A stretch of DNA of 20,397 nt from Oribacterium sp. (lineage in GTDB: Bacteria > Bacillota_A > Clostridia > Lachnospirales > Lachnospiraceae): positions 1-20,397 of the forward strand of contig JAGAXP010000169.1 of the NCBI GenBank assembly GCA_017940955.1. Direction: 5' to 3'. The notes beneath the pieces were generated by a model. The model was given only the letters and a program-made list of their open reading frames with translations, ran no database searches and was not told where the DNA came from. A program made the position numbers and the translations under genes. This document shows, in pieces, positions 14,993-20,397 of this stretch. The stretch's first letter is position 1. Each line of letters opens with the position of its first letter.

Positions 14993-15874
14993 ATGTTGGT
15001 TTTAGGTATAGATTCATCAGGACATACTGCGTCATGTGCGCTAATAGAAGACAATCTTGTACTTTCAGAGTATTCCGCCAATATAGGACTTACACATTCT
15101 CAGACACTGTTACCTATGGTGGCTGAGATTTTTTCGCGTACCGGACGAAATGTCTCAGATCTTGATGCCATCGCAGTAAGTGCAGGTCCCGGCTCCTTCA
15201 CCGGTCTTCGTATCGGTGCTTCCACAGCAAAGGGTCTTGCTCTTGGTTACGGAATCCCTCTTATAGAGGTCAGCACACTGGAAGGACTTGCGAAAAATGT
15301 TTCCGATATGGGCGGCATTTATTCAGGTACCGAATCCTCCGGAGAAAACAGGACAGCACCGGATAAGGATGCATTATATGTTCATCCCATCATGGATGCA
15401 CGGCGCAAGCAGGTATACACCGGAACCTTTCTTGACGGTAAACTGATGGGTGAAGAAGAGGCTATAGGCATTGATGAACTGGCCGGAAACATTAACAGTA
15501 CAGGTGGTCGTCATCTTTTCCTCGGCGATGCCGTACCTGTATACAGAGAATATCTTATGGAACATCTGACTGTACCCTTTGGTTTTGCCTCCCCTCAGAA
15601 TCTCCTCCAAAGAGCTTCATCGGTGGCATTGATAGGTATGGAAAAGCTGAAAGCCGGAGAGACCGTAATCGGAAAAGATTTTCGTCTAAGCTATATAAGA
15701 AAACCGCAGGCAGAACGTGAGAAAGAGGCTTCGGGTCTCAGAGAATTCGATATCACCCATGACGATCCAAACAAGCTTAAGAAGTCTTCCGCCGAAGATG
15801 TTCTTGCAGCCCGTAACTATAAAATAGGAGAGGATTCCGGATACGAAGATGAATCCATACCCGAGAATCTCTGA
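14993..15874 (+). CDS. tsaB: tRNA t6A37 biosynthesis protein TsaB
   Basis: This 293-residue protein is a member of the ASKHA-fold family. Its N terminus reads MLVLGIDSSGHTASCALIED, followed by THSQTLLPMV and SAGPGSFTGLRIGASTAKGLA, both typical of TsaB. It is the scaffold partner of TsaD in threonylcarbamoyl transfer. Most relatives are about 230 residues; this one is longer. There is a polar insert near residues 104-124 (SDMGGIYSGTESSGENRT), and a charged tail of about 45 residues after YIRKPQAERE that is rich in Asp, Glu and Ser. The gene follows tsaE after 23 bases with a GGA-type ribosome binding site. The tail's function is unknown. Confidence 0.94.
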   Translation: MLVLGIDSSGHTASCALIEDNLVLSEYSANIGLTHSQTLLPMVAEIFSRTGRNVSDLDAIAVSAGPGSFTGLRIGASTAKGLALGYGIPLIEVSTLEGLAKNVSDMGGIYSGTESSGENRTAPDKDALYVHPIMDARRKQVYTGTFLDGKLMGEEEAIGIDELAGNINSTGGRHLFLGDAVPVYREYLMEHLTVPFGFASPQNLLQRASSVALIGMEKLKAGETVIGKDFRLSYIRKPQAEREKEASGLREFDITHDDPNKLKKSSAEDVLAARNYKIGEDSGYEDESIPENL

Positions 15875-16090
15875 TTTCATTTATACTGCGGTCCTTATTA
15901 TAAACAGACACTCACGTTCATGGTGCAGTGACTTTACTATTAGGTTTTAATAAAAATCAACGTCCGGATCACGTCATTTGGATTTAGACTCGTAAACGCA
16001 ATCTACTGCCGTTTCTGAATTATCTTATAGTGCGTTTACTCGTTATACCCTGAATGTATTGGTACGGGTTTTCTTTAAATAATATAGATT
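15875..16090 (+). other. 216-base spacer with long-loop inverted repeat, between tsaB and rimI
   Basis: GTAAACGCA (15992-16000) and TGCGTTTAC (16031-16039) are perfect 9-bp inverted arms separated by 30 bases. The flanking ACTCG is repeated directly (15988-15992 and 16037-16041). No terminator, coding frame or clear promoter was recognised in the rest of the spacer. It is unusually long for a tsaB-rimI pair. Confidence 0.4.
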
Positions 16091-16576
16091 ATGATGATCA
16101 CTTTAAATGCTATAGAGTTTATGGATATCAGCGACCTTCCGGAGATTCTGGAACTGGAACGATCATCCTTTGGCAAAATGGCATGGAGTTCAAAAGACTT
16201 CGAAACTGCCCTGTCATCGGATTATGACTATCCCATGGTGGTTCATAAGCGTCCTGTAAATACCGAAGACCGGGAAAGTTATATAAATAATCTCGCAGGT
16301 TACTCTGTTTTACGCTTACTGGGTCCCGAAGCAGAAATCGAAAATATCTGTGTTTCTCCCGATATGCGAAGAAACGGTATAGGCGAGACACTTATGCAGA
16401 AGATGATACAGACAGCCCTGACAGAAAAAGCTTCAGTCATTTTTCTCGAAGTCCGTGCCGGCAATACTCCTGCCAGAGCCTTATACCAAAAACTGGGATT
16501 TAAGGAGCTCTACGTAAGAAAAGGCTATTACAGGGATCCGACAGATGATGCCATCATCATGCAATTAACGCTATAA
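16091..16576 (+). CDS. rimI: Ribosomal protein S18 N-acetyltransferase RimI family (GNAT)
   Basis: This 161-residue GNAT acetyltransferase begins with strand and helix DISDLPEILELERSSFGKMAW. The acetyl-CoA motif A is in IENICVSPDMRRNGIGETLM (RRNGIG). The block FLEVRAGNTPARALYQKLGFKEL and YVRKGYYRDPTDDAIIMQL completes the RimI signature. RimI acetylates the N terminus of S18 and other proteins, and is often encoded beside tsaB and tsaD, as here. The start could be the ATG at 16091 or the next codon at 16094; no good ribosome binding site is visible, and a tight AT-rich stretch precedes it. Confidence 0.92.
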   Translation: MMITLNAIEFMDISDLPEILELERSSFGKMAWSSKDFETALSSDYDYPMVVHKRPVNTEDRESYINNLAGYSVLRLLGPEAEIENICVSPDMRRNGIGETLMQKMIQTALTEKASVIFLEVRAGNTPARALYQKLGFKELYVRKGYYRDPTDDAIIMQLTL

Positions 16577-16744
16577 TACGCCAAAAACCCAAAATAAGTT
16601 AAGGATCAGATTGTTGTTCTCCAAATACATACTAAAGATTTTAGCCTTTCATTTCTGACATACATATTCAGATTTAATTGGCTCCTTTACAGGTGAACTA
16701 TAAAGCTGAGTCCGACCTTATACATTAAAAAAGGATTTATTTAT
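16577..16744 (+). other. 168-base spacer between rimI and rnz, no clear signal
   Basis: A possible weak promoter is TTGGCT (16678-16683) with TATAAA (16699-16704), but the 15-base spacing is short. AAAAAAGG before the rnz start supplies the ribosome binding site. I see nothing else. Confidence 0.2.
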
Positions 16745-17659
16745 ATGCTTGATCTTTGTTTACTTGGAACAGGAGGCATGATGCCTCTTCCAAACCGATG
16801 GCTTACCAGCCTTATGCTCAGATGCAGCGGAAGCAACATGCTTATAGACTGCGGCGAAGGCACACAGATAGCCATGAAGGAGAAATCCTGGTCGCCAAAA
16901 CCTATAGATCTGATCTGCTTTACACATTTTCATGCAGATCACATTTCGGGATTACCCGGGATGCTTCTGTCCATAGGCAATGCAGAGCGTACAGAACCCA
17001 TACACCTTGTGGGACCAAAGGGTCTTAAAAGAGTTGTGGACGGACTCCGCATAGTTGCGCCTGAACTTCCCTTTGAGATCATATATCACGAACTTGAAGA
17101 GCCTGTTCAGCAGTTGGAGTTTGGTCCATTTGTTATCGATGCCTTTAAGGTCAATCATAAAGTAACCTGTTATGGCTATAAGATAAGCATCAGACGCCTG
17201 GGTAAATTTGATGCAGCAAAAGCGAACGAGCAGAATATACCTCTTAAATACTGGAATAAACTGCAGCACGGAGAGACCATAACCGCAGAGGACGGTATCA
17301 TTTACACCCCCGATATGGTTATGGGGGCTGCCAGACGCGGACTTAGTGTCACCTACTGCACAGACACCCGTCCGACTCCCGCAATCACGGAAATGGCAAC
17401 AGACGCTGATCTTTTTATTTGCGAGGGCATGTACGGAGAACGTGACAAGCTCGAAAATGCAAAGAAAAACAAACACATGATGATGTATGAGGCAGCAGCC
17501 ATCGGTGCCGAAGCAAAACCCCGGGAGATGTGGTTCACGCACTATTCTCCTAGCGAGATGCGTCCCGATATCTATAAGGACGACATATGGAAGATTTTCC
17601 CCGTAAAGTTTGCACGTGACGGATGGACTAAGGATCTTACCTTTGACGACGAAGAATAA
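16745..17659 (+). CDS. rnz: Ribonuclease Z (tRNA 3'-processing, metallo-beta-lactamase fold)
   Basis: This 304-residue protein has the short RNase Z layout. An N-terminal LGTGGMMPLPNRW is followed by LIDCGEGTQ (residues 34-41) and the zinc motif HFHADH at 61-66 within FTHFHADHISGLPG. Later come the conserved histidine in NHKVTCYGYK, the aspartate in YCTDTRPT, and FTHYSPSEM near the C terminus. RNase Z cuts pre-tRNAs after the discriminator base to form mature 3' ends. It interrupts the usual rimI-tsaD pairing, placing tRNA end processing among tRNA modification genes. A ribosome binding site AAAAAAGG lies a few bases upstream. A GNAT-type or other MBL hydrolase is unlikely given the length and motifs. 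Confidence 0.93.
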   Translation: MLDLCLLGTGGMMPLPNRWLTSLMLRCSGSNMLIDCGEGTQIAMKEKSWSPKPIDLICFTHFHADHISGLPGMLLSIGNAERTEPIHLVGPKGLKRVVDGLRIVAPELPFEIIYHELEEPVQQLEFGPFVIDAFKVNHKVTCYGYKISIRRLGKFDAAKANEQNIPLKYWNKLQHGETITAEDGIIYTPDMVMGAARRGLSVTYCTDTRPTPAITEMATDADLFICEGMYGERDKLENAKKNKHMMMYEAAAIGAEAKPREMWFTHYSPSEMRPDIYKDDIWKIFPVKFARDGWTKDLTFDDEE

Positions 17660-17685
17660 GAGAGAAGTATTCAACTATTATAAAT

Positions 17686-17722
17686 GGGTTCAGGGCACCG
17701 GTAATGCTCAGCCTTTGGACCC
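17686..17722 (+). other. Hairpin abutting the tsaD ribosome binding site
   Basis: GGGTTCAGGG (17686-17695) can pair with CCTTTGGACCC's last ten bases (17713-17722), using three G-U pairs. The stem ends directly before GGGAG (17723-17727), so it could modulate ribosome access to tsaD. The effect is inferred. Confidence 0.3.
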
Positions 17723-17735
17723 GGGAGACTAAGCA

Positions 17736-18755
17736 ATGAAGGATATCAATATTTTGGGAATAGAATCCAGCTGTGATGAAACAGCTGCGGCTGTCATAAG
17801 AAACGGTCGCGAAGTACGTTCAAATATCATATCATCACAGATTGCCATTCACACCGAATACGGTGGTGTCGTTCCCGAGATTGCTTCACGAAAGCACATA
17901 GAAAAAATTGATGATGTTATCTCACTTGCCCTGAAGGAAGCTGACTGCACTTTTGAGGATATTGACGCCATCGCTGTCACTTACGGACCGGGTCTGGTGG
18001 GGGCACTGCTTGTGGGCGTTGCCGAAGCAAAAGCCCTCAGCTTTGCATTAAACAAACCGCTTGTAGGTATACATCATATTGAAGGACATATCAGTGCTAA
18101 CTACATAGAGAACAAAGATCTTGAACCGCCTTTTGCCTGCCTTATCGTATCCGGTGGACATACACATCTTGTGGTGGTGGAAGATTACGGAAAATATGAG
18201 ATAGTCGGAAGATCCCGTGATGATGCTGCGGGAGAAGCATTCGACAAAGTTGCAAGAGCCGTGGGCCTCGGATATCCGGGAGGGCCCAAGATAGATAAAG
18301 CCGCAAGAAACGGTGATCCACATGCCATAGATTTTCCAAGAGGAACAGTTGCGGATAATCCATATGATTTTTCTTTTTCCGGAATCAAATCTGCCGTTCT
18401 CAACTACATCAACAAGGCTAAAATGAAAGAAGAGACCATCAATGTTCCCGACCTCTGTGCTTCATTTCAGGAGGCAGTAACCGACTCTCTGGTTTCCAGA
18501 GCCATAGGTCTCTGCAAGGAACGGGGCTATAAAAAGCTTGCCATAGCCGGAGGTGTTGCTTCCAACTCACATATCCGCTCAAGGCTTGAAAGTGAGTGTG
18601 CCGAGAATGGAATATCTTTCTACCGTCCAAGCCCGGTGCTTTGTACGGACAATGCTGCCATGATCGGCTTTGCCGGATATTATGAATATTTGAAAGGCCG
18701 AAGAGACGGTCTGGATCTGAACGCCTGCCCGGGACTCAAACTTGGAGAAAGATAA
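17736..18755 (+). CDS. tsaD: tRNA t6A37 threonylcarbamoyltransferase catalytic subunit TsaD
   Basis: This 339-residue protein transfers threonylcarbamoyl from its AMP ester to A37 of tRNA, working with TsaB and TsaE. Family signatures are [15 protein letters not shown] (residues 6-20), [25 protein letters not shown], and the metal-binding HxxxH at His114 and His118 (HHIEGH). Next come [37 protein letters not shown] and the C-terminal [14 protein letters not shown]. Length is normal. GGGAG lies 9-13 bases before the ATG. It is the last gene of the tRNA cluster, closed by a strong terminator. Confidence 0.98.
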   Translation: MKDINILGIESSCDETAAAVIRNGREVRSNIISSQIAIHTEYGGVVPEIASRKHIEKIDDVISLALKEADCTFEDIDAIAVTYGPGLVGALLVGVAEAKALSFALNKPLVGIHHIEGHISANYIENKDLEPPFACLIVSGGHTHLVVVEDYGKYEIVGRSRDDAAGEAFDKVARAVGLGYPGGPKIDKAARNGDPHAIDFPRGTVADNPYDFSFSGIKSAVLNYINKAKMKEETINVPDLCASFQEAVTDSLVSRAIGLCKERGYKKLAIAGGVASNSHIRSRLESECAENGISFYRPSPVLCTDNAAMIGFAGYYEYLKGRRDGLDLNACPGLKLGER

Positions 18756-18774
18756 GCCCGTTAATCGATAATTT

Positions 18775-18827
18775 ACTCTGAGAAGGATATGCGCCTTTGT
18801 TTTCGCATATTTTTCTCAGAGTTTTTT
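18775..18827 (+). terminator. Intrinsic terminator after tsaD
   Basis: Bases 18775-18793 (ACTCTGAGAAGGATATGCG) pair with 18804-18822 over 19 positions, two of them G-U, around a 10-base loop. A run of T (18822-18827) follows. Confidence 0.92.
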
Positions 18828-18836
18828 ATTTACGAA

Positions 18837-18865
18837 TTCTTTGGCAAAAATTTTTGTTGTATAAT
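18837..18865 (+). promoter_or_regulatory. Probable promoter of ispD
   Basis: A perfect TATAAT (18860-18865) follows a weak TTCTTT (18837-18842) at 17 bases, directly after the tsaD terminator. The leader would be about 90 bases to the chosen ispD start. Confidence 0.5.
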
Positions 18866-18962
18866 CAGAATACAAAAAGAAGATATCAGAGAGATCGTAT
18901 AGATCTGCATCCGAATGTCATATATAAATGTTGAAAAACAATTGTTTATGGAGGAGGTGTCT

Positions 18963-19790
18963 ATGTACGAGGGAAGAAAAGTTTACGCTATAGTTTTGGC
19001 TGCCGGCAGCGGAAGACGTATGCACAGCAAACAGAAAAAACAGTTTATGAAGATTCTTGGCAAACCTCTTTTTGCATGGAGTGCAGAAAGATTTGACCGG
19101 CACCCGAGTGTAGACGGGATCATCATAACAACTTCCGAAGAGGATATTCCCTACATGAAATCCTTGACCGGATTCAAAACAGATATTGTTAACGAAACCG
19201 AAGCTGTTTCATCCTCTGATAGCGCAGGAGCAACCGGTACCGGAACAACATCGTGTTCTTTGTCTAAGCTCCGAGCCATTATTCCGGGCGGAAAAGAGCG
19301 CTATAATTCTGTTTACAACGGATTGGCTGAGATCAAAACAATCGAGCATATCGATACAGATTCAGCTTCATCTGAAGATGATCCCATAGTTCTTATCCAT
19401 GACTGCGCACGTCCAATGCTGACGGACCCGATAATCGATGACTCCATACGTTATGCCGCCAAGTACCATGCAACCGCAATCGGCATGCCCGTAAAGGATA
19501 CCATCAAAATCCTTGATGAAGATCACTTTGTAAAGTCCACACCGGAACGAAGCTCGGTATGGCTCATGGAAACACCTCAGAGCTTTGATTTTTCTCTGAT
19601 CTACAATGCTTACGCAAAGCTTATAGATCAGGAAAAGGCAGGACGGCTTATGATCCCTGTTACAGATGATGCCATGGTGGTTGAAGCCTACACAGGCACA
19701 AGAGTCAAGATAGTGGCAGGCTCCTATGAGAACATCAAGATAACAACCCCTGAGGATATCAAAATAGCAGAGCTGTATCTGTCCAGGTAA
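18963..19790 (+). CDS. ispD: 2-C-methyl-D-erythritol 4-phosphate cytidylyltransferase (IspD) family
   Basis: This 275-residue protein couples CTP to methylerythritol 4-phosphate in non-mevalonate isoprenoid synthesis. The CTP loop is VLAAGSGRRMHSKQKKQF (residues 11-28). IIPGGKERYNSVYNGL (106-121) and IHDCARPML (145-153) follow. The rest is GMPVKDTIKI, VWLMETPQSFDF, VTDDAMVVEA and YENIKITTPEDIKIAE, all in normal order. Relatives have about 230 residues. The excess here is two Ser/Thr/acidic inserts, at about 72-102 (NETEAVSSSDSAGATGTGTT) and 125-140. The ATG at 18963 is chosen for the GGAGGAGG at 18950-18957; an in-frame ATG at 18915 would add 16 residues and lacks such a site. Homologous ribitol-phosphate cytidylyltransferases (TarI) are the main alternative. 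Confidence 0.87.
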   Translation: MYEGRKVYAIVLAAGSGRRMHSKQKKQFMKILGKPLFAWSAERFDRHPSVDGIIITTSEEDIPYMKSLTGFKTDIVNETEAVSSSDSAGATGTGTTSCSLSKLRAIIPGGKERYNSVYNGLAEIKTIEHIDTDSASSEDDPIVLIHDCARPMLTDPIIDDSIRYAAKYHATAIGMPVKDTIKILDEDHFVKSTPERSSVWLMETPQSFDFSLIYNAYAKLIDQEKAGRLMIPVTDDAMVVEAYTGTRVKIVAGSYENIKITTPEDIKIAELYLSR

Positions 19791-19854
19791 GCTGTTACCG
19801 TGATACTTTATATCCAACTCCGTTCAGCCATTTGATTCGGCGGCACAAACAGCT
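19790..19854 (+). other. Long-range stem after ispD
   Basis: AGCTGTT (19790-19796) and AACAGCT (19848-19854) are perfect 7-bp inverted arms. The first starts at the last base of the ispD stop codon. There is no T-run and the loop is long, so its meaning is unclear. Confidence 0.25.
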
Positions 19855-19897
19855 ATGAAAAGTATTTTCGCGCCTGACCCATCAGAAAAATTTTCGC

Positions 19898-19915
19898 ATG
19901 ATTTTTCAAAATCAT
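19898..19915. other. Perfect 8-bp palindrome with a 2-base centre
   Basis: ATGATTTT (19898-19905) and AAAATCAT (19908-19915) are inverted arms around TC. It may be an operator or a small hairpin; it lies 21 bases before the cre-like site. Confidence 0.3.
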
Positions 19916-19936
19916 CGTATTTCACAGTTTTGCCAT

Positions 19937-19950
19937 TGTAATCGTTTACA
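19937..19950. promoter_or_regulatory. cre-like site with perfect consensus match
   Basis: TGTAATCGTTTACA fits the Gram-positive cre consensus TGWAANCGNTNWCA at every position. Outer arms TGTAA/TTACA are symmetric around the central CG. It also shares the 9-mer AATCGTTTA with the GH94 operator. No gene start lies close by: ispD ends 147 bases earlier and the next possible start is about 217 bases on, beyond a terminator. Confidence 0.45.
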
Positions 19951-19997
19951 TTCATGCGCTTTTTTCATTTTTTAAAAAACAATTTGTTACCATTTTT

Positions 19998-20038
19998 AAA
20001 AGATGTCGGTATTCATCATGAACCCGGCATCTTTTTTT
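19998..20038 (+). terminator. Intrinsic terminator, probably for ispD
   Basis: AAAAGATGTCGG (19998-20009) pairs with CCGGCATCTTTT (20024-20035), with one T-G pair and a 14-base loop, ending in a run of T to 20038. It is about 210 bases after the ispD stop, so a long 3' tail or a separate small transcript is possible. The A-rich upstream arm could let it work in both directions. Confidence 0.8.
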
Positions 20039-20104
20039 GACTATTTTTTCATGATTTCCTTCTTCTTTGAACGGGTTTCACGGCGCTTTAAGAAGCCTGC
20101 TGCC

Positions 20105-20134
20105 TTGACTTTTAGCGAAAAAGTGCCATAACTG
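20105..20134 (+). promoter_or_regulatory. Possible promoter ahead of the 26-codon ORF
   Basis: TTGACT (20105-20110) and TAACTG (20129-20134) are 18 bases apart; TATAGT at 20135-20140 is a better -10 box but has only a poor -35 (TTAGCG at 20112). Placement is therefore uncertain. Confidence 0.35.
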
Positions 20135-20166
20135 TATAGTCATTAATCGAAAGGAGAACTTATTCA

Positions 20167-20247
20167 ATGCATACATTAAGCGTTTTATTTGAATCCCTCT
20201 GTGAAGCTTTTGCTGAATGTCACAAAAGGAACGTAGATCTTTATTAA
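20167..20247 (+). CDS. Possible 26-residue small protein or leader peptide
   Basis: A short frame runs from ATG at 20167 to TAA at 20247. It begins MHTLSVLFESL and ends RNVDLY, with two cysteines (CEAFAEC). The main support is a good ribosome binding site (AAGGAG at 20151-20156, 10 bases before the ATG) and a promoter-like sequence upstream. The stop codon is inside a perfect 9-bp inverted repeat. I do not recognise the sequence. It could be a leader peptide for a gene beyond the window, a small protein, or a chance frame. Confidence 0.4.
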   Translation: MHTLSVLFESLCEAFAECHKRNVDLY

Positions 20248-20260
20248 TTTTTTAATAAAG
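20239..20260 (+). other. AT-rich hairpin over the small ORF stop codon
   Basis: CTTTATTAA (20239-20247) and TTAATAAAG (20252-20260) pair perfectly around TTTT. It is weak in energy because it is AT-rich. It might be an attenuator-like element or an operator. Confidence 0.45.
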
Positions 20261-20265
20261 GTCAG

Positions 20266-20325
20266 TTGTAATTCTTAATTCCACTTTGTAAGACTAAATT
20301 CCATCTTGTAGAAGTAAATTCCACG
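20266..20325 (+). repeat. Three tandem 20-bp repeats (TTGTA...AATTCCA)
   Basis: Units start at 20266, 20286 and 20306, each TTGTA, five variable bases including position 10 T, then WAATTCCA plus two variable bases. Neighbouring units match at 15 of 20 positions. The exact 20-base step is close to two helical turns, as expected for stacked binding sites of a DNA-binding protein. There are no spacers, so it is not a CRISPR array. Confidence 0.7.
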
Positions 20326-20337
20326 GGGTGGAATTTA
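20315..20337. promoter_or_regulatory. Perfect palindrome ending the repeat array
   Basis: TAAATTCCAC (20315-20324) and GTGGAATTTA (20328-20337) are perfect 10-bp arms around GGG. The left arm is the core of the third tandem repeat, so the right arm is an inverted fourth copy. It looks like a dimer operator. Confidence 0.6.
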
Positions 20338-20349
20338 TTTGTTTCAAAA

Positions 20350-20381
20350 ATAATGAAAATATAAGATTTTTTCATTATAAT
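20350..20381 (+). promoter_or_regulatory. Palindrome carrying a promoter for a gene beyond the window
   Basis: ATAATGAAAA (20350-20359) and TTTTCATTAT (20369-20378) are perfect 10-bp arms. They overlap a possible -35 ATGAAA (20353-20358) and a perfect -10 TATAAT (20376-20381) spaced by 17 bases. Transcription would start near 20388 and leave the window. Confidence 0.5.
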
Positions 20382-20397
20382 GGCTTAAAAGTCGGAA

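Larger units (their letters stand above)
19791..20397. other. 607-base gene-poor right end
   Basis: No long coding frame is seen on either strand. The stretch holds, in order, a long-range stem, an ATGATTTT palindrome, a perfect cre-like site, the ispD terminator, a possible small ORF, the 20-bp repeats with palindrome, and a promoter in a palindrome. It is AT-rich compared with the genes. The concentration of regulatory-looking elements suggests the start of a new, controlled transcription unit just outside the window. Confidence 0.6.

Noticed and set aside
18915..18962. Earlier ATG for ispD
   Set aside because: No ribosome binding site; GGAGGAGG serves the ATG at 18963.
20266..20325. CRISPR array at the right end
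   Set aside because: The 20-bp units are adjacent, without unique spacers, and no cas gene is present.
1..20397. tRNA, rRNA, insertion sequence or phage genes
   Set aside because: No transposase, integrase, tRNA cloverleaf or rRNA sequence was recognised anywhere in the window.

Overview
The window reads as a chromosomal segment of a Gram-positive anaerobic Clostridia member, most probably a Lachnospiraceae of the Butyrivibrio type. This is inferred from strong GGAGG ribosome binding sites, a CUT1 sugar transporter without its own ATPase, an inhouse cello-oligosaccharide locus, and the gene set around hom and the tsa genes; no rRNA or species marker is present. All complete genes lie on the + strand. 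The only minus-strand gene is the partial phosphorylase at the left edge.

Region 1 (1-8490) is a beta-glucan or cello-oligosaccharide utilisation locus. A divergent control region (1252-1556) separates a GH94 cellobiose-type phosphorylase (minus strand, cut by the window edge) from a LacI-family regulator. Behind the regulator come a lipoprotein sugar-binding protein, two MalF/MalG-type permeases and a cytoplasmic GH3 beta-glucosidase. Inferred flow: import of a beta-linked oligosaccharide, then phosphorolysis (GH94) or hydrolysis (GH3) in the cytoplasm. The control region holds two 17-bp-spaced promoters, three AAACGATT operator-like sites and a cre-like site. Hairpins occur in all three gaps of the transporter/GH3 set.

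Region 2 (8491-12571) carries secA and prfB, each with its own promoter-like sequence. A clear intrinsic terminator lies between them. prfB has no programmed frameshift.

Region 3 (12572-14554) holds an ACT-domain protein of the UPF0735/PheB family followed by homoserine dehydrogenase, which has its own extended -10 promoter.

Region 4 (14555-18827) is a tRNA-modification cluster: tsaE (1 nt after hom), tsaB, rimI, rnz and tsaD, closed by a 19-bp-stem terminator. TsaB, TsaD and TsaE together make the t6A37 transferase; the TsaC/Sua5 partner is not here.

Region 5 (18828-20397) has ispD with its own promoter and terminator. A gene-poor right end follows (19791-20397). It contains a perfect cre-consensus site, a possible 26-codon ORF with a good ribosome binding site, three 20-bp tandem repeats ending in a perfect palindrome, and a promoter embedded in another palindrome. 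It looks like the control region of a gene beyond the window. This is the least explained part of the window.
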